Assembly (NCBI GenBank): GCA_029204225.1
Contig: CM055103.1
Coordinates: forward strand, 57,150,205 to 57,214,204
Length of the DNA stretch: 64,000 nucleotides
Source of the DNA: Diphasiastrum complanatum
Taxonomy: Eukaryota > Streptophyta > Lycopodiopsida > Lycopodiales > Lycopodiaceae
Reading direction: 5' to 3'
The number at the start of each line of letters is the position of its first letter. Position 1 is the stretch's first letter. The position numbers and the translations under genes were made by a program. Below the pieces are notes generated by a model. That model did not search any database and was not told the origin of the DNA. It was given only the letters and a program-made list of their open reading frames with translations. This document shows, piece by piece, positions 53,003-62,850 of the stretch.

Positions 53003-55576
53003 ATGACTTCAATGAGTTCATACTTGTTGCAACCAAGTGAGAGATTGTCTACTTCCAATTATTCAATATGGAAGTTGAGGATGGAGTCCATCTTGATACT
53101 CCAAGATGTGATGGACATTGTACTTGGGATTGAGGAGGATCCTCAAGTCCTTCAAGAAGTACAAAAATACAAGAAGAGAGCTAGGATGGCTCTCCACTAC
53201 ATTAAGATGAATGTCTCTAATGAGATATTGAGGGAGATTGGTGATTGTTCTACATCCAAGGAAGCTTGGGATTGTCTCAAGTCCATCTATGAGGCTAAGA
53301 ACACCTCTAGGCTCCTCACTCTTAGAAATCAAGTATTCCAAAGTAGTCAAAAGAGTGATGAGAGTGCATCTAATTATGTTTTGAGAGTCAAGGATATTCA
53401 TAGGGAGCTTGCATGTATTGTTGACTCAATCAATCAAAGTGAGCTAGTCCAAGTCATTCTCAATGGCTTGAGAGATGAATATGACAACCTTGTCCAATCC
53501 TATGCTATTAAGGAGGAGCTACCAAGTTTGGAGGCCCTTCAAAGTGTGCTTATTTATGAAGAATCAAGACAAGAGTACCAACTCTCGAGGATGGACAAGC
53601 TATCACTCAATCATGATGATGGCAAAGTTCTATTTGCCAAGCACAAAGAGAGGAGTAAGAAGCAACACCATCACTTCTCTAATGACAAAGCTAAAGACCA
53701 AGATGGAGAGGAGGAGGATACCTCTCATGCTTCTAATTCAAATTTCAAGAAGAAGATGATCAAGTGCTTTTATTGTGGCAAGAAAGGCCATTATGCCACC
53801 AATTGCTTCAAGAAGAAGAATCAACTCAATCAAGCCAACATCACCACTGAGAAAGAAGACTATATTGCAAGTGATGGAGAAGGCTCTCTTATGGCATCAA
53901 GCTTCTCCTCTTCCACCTTCAACAAGGATGACTCATGGTATATTGATAGTGGAGCATCTTCACATATGTGTGGCTCCAAGAACTTTTTTTCATCTATTAT
54001 GCCTTATGATGGAGTCAAGAAGACCATATACTTTGCAAGTAAGCATGAGTGCAATATTGAAGGAGTAGGGATTATTCCCTTGAAGCTTGCATCTTCTAAA
54101 GATCTCTTTCTCAACAATGTTCTTTTTGTCCCAAAGCTTACAAAGAACATCTTAAGTGTTGGCCAACTTCTTGATAGTGGCTTTGATGTCAATTTCAATA
54201 TTGACAATTATGTGATTAAGAAGGATGGTGAGATCCTTGTATATGGATCAAGATTTGAAGGCATCTACAAATTCGATCCAAGTGAGAGTGCAAACTCTCT
54301 TGATGTTTCTTATATTTCCAATATTTCAAAGGAGGAGGATTACAGAAGATGCACATATCTTCTCTCTTCAAGTATTATGGTGTATGATTATCCCTTATTA
54401 TTCAAAGCATATGTTGAGAAGAAATTCTCATTGAAGATCAAAGCTTTGAGGAGTATTGGAGCTCTTGAAGGAATAGCACCATATGAAGTTTTATTCAAGA
54501 TGAAGCCTAAGGTTGATCACCTTAGTGAACTTGGTAGTGCTTGCTTTGCACATATTCCCTTGGAAACAAGAAGGAAGGATGATCCAAGCTCATGGATCAT
54601 GATTGGATACTCATCCATCAAGGAGGCCTTTAGTGTCTTTACACTCTCTATTTCAAATGTGAGCATGAATAGAGATGTCATATTGCATGAAGATTCAATC
54701 TTGGAAGTGGCCGAGATCAAGGCTTCTCAAGAAGCATCACAAGTTATCCTTTTTGAAGGTATTCAAGTTATGATGGGGCCAATGTGTGAGGAGGAGTTTC
54801 TTCTTCATATGATTTCAAGAAGATCTTCAAGATGCATGGCCGAGTCTTTATGGCTCACCTTACATGGCAAAGAGGGGCATCTTTCATGTTGTATCTACTA
54901 CAACACATTCATATATGCTTATCTTCCTTTGCTTGAAATGTTATCTTGCTTCATTGAATTTTTTGGATCTCAAAGTTCAAGAAAAGCTATACTAGTTTTG
55001 TATAATGCTTATGGTATGGACATGTTTCTTGTCATTATTGACTTAGATGTGTTTCCAATACTTTTTGAAAGCAAGATATTGTATTGTCAAAAGTATGCTC
55101 TTGGTTCTAGTAAGAACAAGATTGAGCTTGGTACTCACTTTTTTGAAAATCATGTTTTCACATGTTTTGAGGCAAATTGTAAACTCCTCTTGAGATTAAG
55201 TGAAGTATCCAAAGTGGACACTTACATCCTTGAGAGAGTAACTAGCCTAAAAAAGATCAAGATAGTCTTTGATATCAAGATTAGATCCATCATGGATATA
55301 GTTCATTGCATGTGGACTAGTCAAGCTAGAAAGCATAATCTTGATAATCATCATTGTTTCACATCTTATGATATTGATCTCCATGATCCTTATGAGGCTT
55401 GGAAGCCTCAGATTTCTCTATTTATGGTGCATCCATCATGCAAGTGGAACTTTCAAGGCAAAGATCATCATCAAGCATGGAGGAAGCCCATGATAATAGT
55501 GGCATATTGGTGGAGCACTCTTCAAAGGCATTGGCAAGAGATATCTACCAACGAGATCTTATCATGGATATGGTGA
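53003..55576 (+). CDS. Element N fused polyprotein: gag, protease, integrase remnant, RT-position module
   Basis: 857 codons without a stop. Gag 1-250 (MTSMSSYLLQPSERLSTSNYSIWKLRMESIL; AWDCLKSIYEAKNTSRLLTLRNQVF); zinc knuckle CFYCGKKGHYATNC 255-268; protease WYIDSGASSHMCG with Asp315; VLFVPKLTKNILSVGQL. The pre-integrase zinc domain and integrase core are deleted in frame, leaving KKFSLKIKALRS joined to APYEVLFKMKPKVDHL and HIPLETRRKDDPSS. From about residue 606 (RRSSRCMAESLWLTLHGKEG) comes a ~250-residue region with no YVDD. It shares EANCKLLLRLSEVSKVDTYI and a terminal EILSWIW with element F. The region may be a highly diverged RT or a replacement. The open frame despite these losses suggests selection or youth. 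Confidence 0.8.
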   Translation: MTSMSSYLLQPSERLSTSNYSIWKLRMESILILQDVMDIVLGIEEDPQVLQEVQKYKKRARMALHYIKMNVSNEILREIGDCSTSKEAWDCLKSIYEAKNTSRLLTLRNQVFQSSQKSDESASNYVLRVKDIHRELACIVDSINQSELVQVILNGLRDEYDNLVQSYAIKEELPSLEALQSVLIYEESRQEYQLSRMDKLSLNHDDGKVLFAKHKERSKKQHHHFSNDKAKDQDGEEEDTSHASNSNFKKKMIKCFYCGKKGHYATNCFKKKNQLNQANITTEKEDYIASDGEGSLMASSFSSSTFNKDDSWYIDSGASSHMCGSKNFFSSIMPYDGVKKTIYFASKHECNIEGVGIIPLKLASSKDLFLNNVLFVPKLTKNILSVGQLLDSGFDVNFNIDNYVIKKDGEILVYGSRFEGIYKFDPSESANSLDVSYISNISKEEDYRRCTYLLSSSIMVYDYPLLFKAYVEKKFSLKIKALRSIGALEGIAPYEVLFKMKPKVDHLSELGSACFAHIPLETRRKDDPSSWIMIGYSSIKEAFSVFTLSISNVSMNRDVILHEDSILEVAEIKASQEASQVILFEGIQVMMGPMCEEEFLLHMISRRSSRCMAESLWLTLHGKEGHLSCCIYYNTFIYAYLPLLEMLSCFIEFFGSQSSRKAILVLYNAYGMDMFLVIIDLDVFPILFESKILYCQKYALGSSKNKIELGTHFFENHVFTCFEANCKLLLRLSEVSKVDTYILERVTSLKKIKIVFDIKIRSIMDIVHCMWTSQARKHNLDNHHCFTSYDIDLHDPYEAWKPQISLFMVHPSCKWNFQGKDHHQAWRKPMIIVAYWWSTLQRHWQEISTNEILSWIW

Positions 55577-55702
55577 GGGTTCTGCTATGATGGATCCCTT
55601 GGCTGATCTTCACTTCTTATGCATACCAAAGGATCCACTCAAAAAGATTTACAAACTTCTCAAGTGATCTAGTACCTTTCCAAGCTACTTTTTGAGGAGG
55701 AG
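55577..55702 (+). other. 3' region and polypurine tract of element N
   Basis: Short untranslated end containing GGCTGATCTTCAC (shared with F) and the PPT GAGGAGGAG at 55694-55702, abutting the LTR. Confidence 0.85.
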
Positions 55703-56522
55703 TGTGAGAAATTGGCAAAAATCTAGCTTGGTATTTTTTATGATAGAAGTTTGTAAGTGAATCTCACATGTGTGGAGGATGTTCCCACGTGTGGAGAATT
55801 GTAAAGTAAATCAAAATGTTTGATATAGGGGTCTCATAGAATCTCATAGTCAAGCATTTAGGTGTAGGATGTTGATAGGGTCAAATTTGGCATAGATGGC
55901 AAATTATCCATTTCCAGTTGTAATGCCAATATTGAGCCAAAGTAGAGCCAAACTTGTGCCAATTAGAGTGTAGACAAGTGTCATGCTTTTGTTTGATGAA
56001 GCTTAAGAGGTCCAATAGGATTTAGAGGTGGAACCTTGTGAGGTCCAATAGAAAATTGAGGTGTGCTTGAATATAGTCCAATAGAATTTAGAGGTGCATG
56101 GATCAATGGTCCAATAGGATTAAGAGGTGGCAAAGTGTGATCCAATCATAGTTAAGCATAGTGGTAGCTCATGAATCTATTTGTATCATTGTACTCCTCC
56201 TTTTGGATCTAATTGATTTTGAGATTGAGTGGATTTTGAGTGTCATTGAATTTCTAGCTTTCTCTCTCTACCCGAGAGCTCATGATGGTTTTTCTCTCTC
56301 TACCCGAGGAGGGCAGCTTGTTTTTACTTAGAATACTTTTGGAACACTTCATATACGTGTGAGTGAGAGTTGGAAGTGATTGAATGCATGTAGTAGTGTG
56401 TTTTTGCCATAGAATCAAAGATAGATCTTGAATCTCAATCTAGTCTTGATCTTGGTGCATCTACACACCTTAGGAGATCACAAGTACATGTAGTGGACAA
56501 TCCACACGTGTGAAATTCAACA
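55703..56522 (+). repeat. 3' LTR of element N
   Basis: 820 bp, TGTGAGAAATTGGC...AAATTCAACA. The first bases resemble those of the K LTR (TGTGAGAAATTGCC). It contains CACACGTGTG at 56503-56512. Confidence 0.92.
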
Positions 56523-56657
56523 GATCTAGACTGGCAATTTGACAAACAACAAGCATTACAATCAAAAGCATTGATCAACATTGAAATCCAAGCCCACACG
56601 TGTGTAATATAGGCTATAGTTCAAGCTAGATTTGCCAATTTTTGGCAATTCTTCACA
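56523..56657 (-). repeat. Inverted, internally deleted K-family LTR (element O)
   Basis: Reverse complement of the K LTR end (56523-56610) joined to the K LTR start (...GGCAATTCTTCACA). The middle ~500 bp is deleted. It contains CACACGTGTG at 56595-56604. The left end is cut by element N. Confidence 0.8.
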
Positions 56658-57109
56658 CTCTTCCTCAAATTTAGCTTGATCTATTTGCAACTCTCTTGAT
56701 AGATGAATGAAAGCTTTGAGAAGTGCCTAAAATATCCAGCTACAAACAAGAAAATTTTGAGACTCCAATAGAGAATGATGTCCATGAAGGATCTTTCACC
56801 ACCTCTTAAAGGATCCCTTACAAGATGTTCCATATATGTGTCTATATACATGTAGCACACTTCAGAAACCATACATCATGCCATGCCATGGATTTCAAGG
56901 AATTTTTTTCACTTGAAAATACATCAATTAAACTATTAAGTGCATAAATAATGTTGCCAAAGACAACTTGCCTTGCTTGATCCATATGATTGAGCATTGA
57001 TGGCTCCATCTTGATACTCAAGGTTCTTCTTAGAGTCCTCAGGTCTTGAGCTTGCTCCTCCCCTCAACTGTGGTTGGCTCCTGAATAGAATAGTGAGCAA
57101 ATTCATTAG
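56658..57109 (-). pseudogene. Copia pol scraps of element O
   Basis: A reverse PPT GAGGAAGAG at 56658-56666 precedes the LTR. Then MYIDTYMEHLVRDPLRGGERSFMDIILYW (the RT 'TPME...SF-DI-LY' region) and, further right, a connector reading RRTLSIKMEPSMLNHMDQARQVVFGNI. RT core and RNase H are missing. Confidence 0.65.
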
Positions 57110-57560
57110 TATATCGGATAGGTTGAGATCAAATTCTTGATGATCTCCTTGTTGCAGCTTGTGGTTGTAAAGTTCAACTTTCTCTCGATTGCGTTGGGCG
57201 TGTCGGACACATTGACTGCTCTCCTGAGTTACAGTCTCTTCATCTTCTTCTGGATCTGATTGTATAGGGTGACTACATGAAGGAATGAAAATTGCCTTCT
57301 GAGAAGAGTCAGTTTTTCGGGGTAGAAATTGTGGACTACATTTGGCCCTTGTCTTTCAAATCAATAAATTGATCTTAGATAAAAGTCACATCTCTGTTAG
57401 TGAAAACTTTATAGGTGTCTATGTTATACAGTCTGTACATTCCACAGAATTGCAATAGCCAACAAAAATTGTTTCAAAAAAATGCTCATCAAATTTATTT
57501 CTGATGCTAAACAAAATGCACTCAAAAAATACAAATTCTAGCCAAAACTCTGGTGACAAA
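57110..57560 (-). pseudogene. Degraded copia integrase C-terminus
   Basis: Reverse-strand words around 57370-57480, MYRLYNIDTYKVFTNRDVTFIEDQF, match the integrase-end pattern Y-R-L-Y-N-x-x-T-x-K-x-x-x-x-R-D-V-x-F. The rest is broken by stops. It differs from the C/D/H families. Confidence 0.55.
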
Positions 57561-57705
57561 CTGATAAAATTAAATCACAAATGATTTGCGAAACTTTTCG
57601 CAACGCTCGAATTATTTCTGTTTGAGTTGGATCAATTAGGCCCTGTAACACAACGAAATGAAACAAGACAAAATCTGGAAGAAAACGAAGCAAAGCAAAA
57701 TTTAA
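57561..57705. other. Short non-coding stretch
   Basis: No coding similarity seen. It contains many AACGA/AAACG words (ACAACGAAATG, GAAAACGAAGC). Confidence 0.4.
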
Positions 57706-57956
57706 ACTCGTATTTTGTATTTTTCGTCTTCTGACTTCTTGTCTTGCTTACTAGCATTAAAACATACATTATGCATCAAAACAGAAAGTATATAATTCGC
57801 AAACGGTTTCATGTCGTGTCGTGTAATTTACTGATTAGAAAAGATTAAACATCTACAACAAATCGCGAATTACAAGAGTGGCAGATTAGCCATGATCTAG
57901 AATACTTCTACTGATGTCATAATATCTGATCAAATGTTTGTACCCCTTGGTACTTG
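57706..57956. repeat. ~250-bp direct repeat, copy 1
   Basis: Matches 59756-60005 in the same orientation with roughly 90% identity by eye (both contain TATACATTATGCATCAAAACA-like and AGATTAAACATCTACAAC blocks). The pair brackets the degraded element P. No PBS or PPT lies beside either copy, so LTR identity is unproven. Confidence 0.75.
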
Positions 57957-58605
57957 GCTAATGTCTTGCCTTATATTTCGAAACATCTCCATCTGGTCCA
58001 TACTTTAGCTTGTAAACCCATTTGCATTTTACAGTCTTTCACTTATTTGGTAATGGTTGCAACGTCCATACCTGGTTCTTCCTCATGGATTCCATCTCCT
58101 TGTTCATGGCTTGGATCCATTTGTCCTTCTCTGGACATTCAATTGCTTCCTCAAAAGCCTGTGGTTCACCACTGAATCCACATAATTCTTCTGATGTAGA
58201 AACAGAGGTACATATCTTGCTGGTGCTCTTCATTGTCTTATCGACCTTCTAGGAGATCCTCCTAGAACTGCAATGCCCTTGCCTTTGTCTGCTCTGCTAG
58301 GTCTGGAATCATCTTGGTTTACAGGTACCTGTAGCAGAAGGCTGCCTCTCGAATTTTTCATCTTTTGATTTGTCACTCGAATGCGAAGCAACTCAAAAAT
58401 CTTCGTTTTTGTATTCGTCTTCTGCTCCCTCTGTCGCTGGTGGCAGATCATAGTACTATATTTCCAGAACTTCATAGCTGACAGCATCATCATTGGCCAT
58501 CATTTTGCTCTCATCAAATCTGACATCTCTGATTCTCTTCACAGTGTTCATGTCTAGCATGTAGACTTTGTAGTATGACGAATTGTAGTCATATCCTACA
58601 AGATA
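57957..58605 (-). pseudogene. RT N-terminus and connector of element P
   Basis: 58233-58039 has CTSVSTSEELCGFSGEPQAFEEAIECPEKDKWIQAMNKEMESMRKNQVWTLQPLP, followed after a stop by VKCKWVYKLKYGPDGDVSKYKAR, the RVT_2 start. It is cut at the direct repeat, so the palm domain is absent. The connector frame 58493-58230 has DDSRPSRADKGKGIAVLGG and RRSIRQ. Confidence 0.8.
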
Positions 58606-58608
58606 TCC

Positions 58609-59241
58609 CTATTGAGCTTTCTCATCAAGCTTCTTTCGAAGCTTATCAAGGATATGTGCATAAGCTGCATAGCCAAAGATTCTGATGTGAGATAGGTTGG
58701 GCTTTCTACCCCACCATAATTCGTTTGGTGTCATGTGAGGAACACCAAACTTGCCTGTCCTATTATGAATGTATGCAACTGTAGGTATTGCTTCAGCCCA
58801 TAGTACTCTTGGAGCTTTCGAGTAGGCCATCATGCATCTGACAGCTTCCATTAGAGTTCTATCATTTAAGTGTTGCAAAACTCTAAGTTCCATCATTGCT
58901 CCATGATGGCTTGTTTGGTAAAGTGCCATTGAGTTCATATGGCATAGTCTCATGTGCCATAGAGTGTCTGGCGAATCATCATGAGTTTGATGCACTTGAT
59001 CTGCAAGAAGGCGTACCTTCAGGTGATATAGATTACCTTTTCTTCTACCTTGAGTGATCAGGGTACTAGTACTGGCATCAATAACGTTGCATGCTTCGTC
59101 CGAGAACGTCACACACATCCCTGCATCAGCAAATTTTGCCACAAAAAGCAAGTCCTGCTGCAGTGTAGGCACAAATAGAACATCTTCGAGTCGTCCGTCT
59201 CTGCCATTCGTGTTGAGCCACAGTGAACCAATACCGTTCAC
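58609..59241 (-). pseudogene. Protease end, pre-integrase and integrase C-terminus of element P, core deleted
   Basis: 210 codons: VNGIGSLWLNTNGRDGRLEDVLFVPTLQQDLLFVAKFADAGM, DTLWHMRLCHMNSMALYQTS (pre-integrase, with some zinc ligands altered), then directly RVLQHLNDRTLMEAVRCMMAYSKAPRVLWAEAIPTVAYIHNRTG, PNELWWGRKPNLSHIRIFGYAAYAHILDKLRKK. The catalytic core with both Asp is deleted while the frame is kept. Confidence 0.85.
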
Positions 59242-59755
59242 TTGATGTTTGGATCCATCTCCAAGAGCAATGAATCTTGATGGATCAACACTTCAAAAAT
59301 CAGACATAATTCATCTTGATGTGATGAAGTATGAGGTAGCCCCTGAGTCTAGGATTACCTCTTGTGTGTCAAGTGTTGACACTACACACAGATTTTCTGA
59401 AATGTAGGCAGTCGAACAATTTCTCTTCGATCTCTCTTCGTCCATTTTTGTTCTCCTGTTTGTTTTGTGCTGATTTGTTTCTTGCGTTCAAGCAGGAATC
59501 CATGGCTGCATGACCCTTCTTGTGGCAGTGGATACACTCAATTTTTGAGTTGAGCCAACATGTATCAACTATGTGCCCTTCTCATCTACATCTCACGCAA
59601 GTCTTCTTTTCTCCACCTTGTTGTTTCAACCTCCCTTGGTTCTTCCATTTGTGTTGGCATGAGAGAAATACAGTTCTCTCATGAATTTGAGTCTCTCTTA
59701 CTAGCGGACTTCTGGATATACAGATCCTATGCAGAATTGTCTCGCATGCAGGCAG
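59242..59755 (-). pseudogene. Gag C-terminus with zinc knuckles, element P
   Basis: Reverse reading gives GHIVDTCWLNSKIECIHCHKKGHAAMD, two CCHC-like knuckles, upstream of protease. Several stops and shifts. The N-terminal gag is absent; the direct repeat follows at 59756. Confidence 0.65.
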
Positions 59756-60005
59756 ACTCGTATTCTATATTTTTCGTTTTCTGACTTCTTGTCTTGCTTG
59801 CTAGCATTAGACATACATTATGCATCAAAACATAAAGTATATAATTCGCAAACAATTTTGTGTCACATCGTGTAACTTACAGATTAGAAAAGATTAAACA
59901 TCTACAACTAATCACGAATTACAAGAGTGGCAGTTTAGCCACAATCTAGAATACTTCTGGTGATGTCATAATATTTGATCAAATGTTTGTATCCCTTGGT
60001 ACTTG
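59756..60005. repeat. ~250-bp direct repeat, copy 2
   Basis: Partner of 57706-57956. It is followed by a (GTGTC)-rich stretch at 60045-60077. Confidence 0.75.
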
Positions 60006-60109
60006 TCTGATCTTCTTGGCTGTTCGTGGAGCACGACTGATTTTGTGTCGTGTCGGATTTCGTGTCGTGTCGTGTCATTCAGAATTGAAAGCTAGCAAAG
60101 CTTTGGCAT

Positions 60110-60980
60110 TAGAAACAAAATGTTTCTTCACTTTCTATTGTCCTTTGGGACATGAGCATAAGTTGTGCATCCAGATGCTTTCAAATGTTTGTTTGAGAGT
60201 TTGAATCTTGTCCAAACCTCATAAGGAGTTTTGCTATGGGAAATACCTTTAGTTATACATCGATTCTACAAATAAGTTGCTATTGAAACAACATGTTGCC
60301 AAACAGATCTTTAAAAGTGTGTTCTTGATTTGACTTGAATGGTCTCCTTGTCTGCTTTCTTATGATACAACTTGAGTAGACAGGGGGATTGACAATTTTA
60401 CAATCTAGATAAAGAACTGAGAGTATTTAGAGATGTTACCTATTGATGTATAGTTAAGGTGACCAAGTCTATAATGCCAAATCACTTTTTTATTTATAGA
60501 TGTCAAACTTCTTAAAGCACGATCAGTCACAACATTATAATGACTATGTCTATAGAGATGTCCTTGTCTCTTTTCGAGTGCAATAACTCTCCTACTCTTA
60601 TCAAGAATTTGACAAAAAATTGTCTAAAACTCTACCCTATGTCCTAGATCTGTGATTCAACTGACAAGACAACGGATTTGTCGTCAGGTTCAGGACATAC
60701 AATACATTTGGTACAAGCTTCGACATTCCATACTGAAAATTCATCCTAACAGTACCTTCACCTTAAATTATGTGGGAGCTGCTATCTCCAAGGTGAGCAA
60801 ATTTCTTTGTGTTGTAGGGTACATCGTCGATAAACCATTCTTGATGGCTTGTCATGTGTTGTGTAGCTCCAAAATTGAGGAACCACTCCTCTGACTATTA
60901 GACATGGTGATTTCTCAGCATAAAGACTTCCTGCTCATCATCATCTTCGATCTTCTGCTTGGTGTCAGCTGCATGAGCTT
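60110..60980 (-). pseudogene. Protease, pre-integrase and integrase end of element Q
   Basis: Reverse-strand words: WFLNFGATQHMTSHQEWFIDD (protease motif with NFG where DSG is expected, so catalytic Asp lost), LYRHSHYNVVTDRALRSLTS, VIWHYRLGHLNYTSIGNIS (pre-integrase) and then SKTPYEVWTRFKLSNKHLKASGCTTYAHVPK-like integrase C-terminus. The catalytic core is missing and many stops interrupt. Confidence 0.7.
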
Positions 60981-61804
60981 GTTGACCCAGCTGCTTCTTC
61001 TTCTTGTTGTTGTTAAACTTCAAGACTCCACAGTCCTGGATCTCATGATTTGGTCTTTGCAATACTTGCAGAAGAGTCTTTTCTTGTTGTTTTGAGTAGG
61101 TGGCTGATTCTGGAACTTCTGTGACTGCTTTTGATTGTTGTCAGATTGTCAAACAACTTTCTTCTTTTGTTGCTTTCTTGAGCCCTTCTTGGAGAACAAT
61201 GCTTGTGAGTCATTGATGGAGGATGAAGATGCTCCACCTCTTCTTGCTTCCTCTTGCAGCATCATGGTTATGACTCTAGATAATATGATGTCTGAGTGTG
61301 TGAAAATCATCATCACCCAGTTTCCATAGGAGATGGTAAGCTTGACAATAAGGTCATTACAACATCAAAGTCTTTAATTGTTGAACCTATTGCTGCCATC
61401 TAATCCACTAGAGTCTGAAATTCATTTATGTGATTCTGAACTAAATCACCATCTGACATTCTGAGTGAGAAAATTTTTCTCCTCAGATGCAGCTTCAAAC
61501 TGACATCTCTCACTTCATATAATATACTCAATAGATCCCAAGCTTCTTTTGATGATTGGGCTTTTTCTGATATGACCAATTTGCGTGTCAAAGATGTTAA
61601 GGGTGATCAAGGCAAAAGCCTCGCCATTCTGAGCTTCCATTTGAAAATGGCTTGCTCATTGACACTAGGAAGTAGTTCAATTCCAGCGACTATTTCTTGC
61701 AAATCTTTGGTCATTAGTACTACTCTCATTTTAAAGTTCCATAAATGGTAATTTGGCCCATCTAGTTTCTCTACCATTAGAGCAAACTGTGATTGTGTAT
61801 CCAT
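60981..61804 (-). pseudogene. Gag of element Q
   Basis: Starts MDTQSQFALMVEKLDGPNYHLWNFKMRVVLMTKDL (ATG ends at 61804), then SSKEAWDLLSILYEVRDVSLKLHLRRKIFSLRMSDGDLVQNHINEFQTLVD. The knuckle CKYCKDQ...HEIQDC is readable near 61040-61075 with a one-base shift. Capsid pattern and the L-x-G-x-N-Y-x-x-W start mark a different copia lineage from C, D and H. Confidence 0.8.
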
Positions 61805-62256
61805 TTGGAATTTTAAAATGAGTATATACACATAGTACATTAATATGACTGAAAACAATAATAGCAACTGCTTATACTATATCAAAACCATGCTAGAAAT
61901 TGGGTAGCTCAAAGTCGGCTGAGATTTCTCGGTGTATACAAACTACATTTATTGGGTTTGGGCAAATTGAGTCTGCCTTACTTGATCACAGTTTCAAAGT
62001 CACTAAATCTATGCAATCGATTCCATAGCCATGCACAAAACTATAGTGAATTATAGTTTTAGCTTTGTGAAAGGGTTGAACTAAATGTAGTGATCAAAGC
62101 AAAAAATTGAACAGTGCTATCAGTCATATAAAAAGATAAAGTTTACAAAAACAATGAATCTGCAAGTATGAATTAGTTTGAACATGCAATCACCTTACAC
62201 AAACTAAATTGCTAAAACAATGATGGATTAGTCGTGTAGAGACACAATGTGATTGT
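61805..62256. other. Gene-free stretch
   Basis: Presumably the leader of element Q, but no PBS was found. No frame of interest. Confidence 0.45.
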
Positions 62257-62850
62257 TGTGCAAAAAGTACAAAAAGGACCAAGAGTGGATCCTAATATGA
62301 TCCTCAAGAGGGATTGGTTGTCAGATTACTTGATCTATCAATCTACTTGAGATTAAGATCAATCTAGATCAATTCTAGACACAAAATCCTAACAAGAACA
62401 ATCATTAATTGAAGGTAGGTGTACTTTCTGGTTTAACTCGTGTGAAACACTATCTGAGTACGGACTCCAACCTAAAAATCAAGTACACATTGATAGAACC
62501 TCAAAACAAATGTAGACAAATGGAGAGAATCACTCAAATTGCTTTCAAAACCAAGATTGGTGTCTCACAATGATTATGGCCAAATGTGGCTCTATATATA
62601 CAATAAGTGGGAGCTCTTGTTACTGATCATCCCTTTGATCTCACATGTGTGAAGGTGCTTTGTCATATGATGATTCATCATGCAAAACTAACACTTGGAC
62701 AAAACCTTCTATTTTGAGCACTTTTGGTCCATTTTCCTTCTATATGGAGATCTACTTGGAAATCTTCTAGAAGTCAAAATTCGTCTACTTCAGCTTATTC
62801 CACACATGTGAGCTATCCTCTACACATGGGATATGACACCTAACCAAAGG
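62257..62850 (-). repeat. Truncated 3' LTR of element R (F/L family)
   Basis: Reverse complement of the F/L LTR: starts TGTGCAAAAAGTAC (end of L's LTR) and follows it to ACCAAAGGA, where it is cut. It contains an inverted TATA at 62592-62600. About 200 bp of the LTR's 5' part, PPT and RNase H are deleted. Confidence 0.88.

Larger units (their letters stand above)
51570..56522 (+). mobile_element. Element N: non-autonomous copia with one long fused ORF
   Basis: 5' LTR 51570-52265, lacking its first 124 bp; 3' LTR 55703-56522 complete (820 bp). The shared 696 bp has equal length in both copies and about 8 differences by eye. PBS, leader, a single 857-codon ORF, short 3' region and PPT follow. 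The flanks are element L (left) and an inverted K LTR (right), so no TSD survives: a deletion removed the left boundary. Confidence 0.9.
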
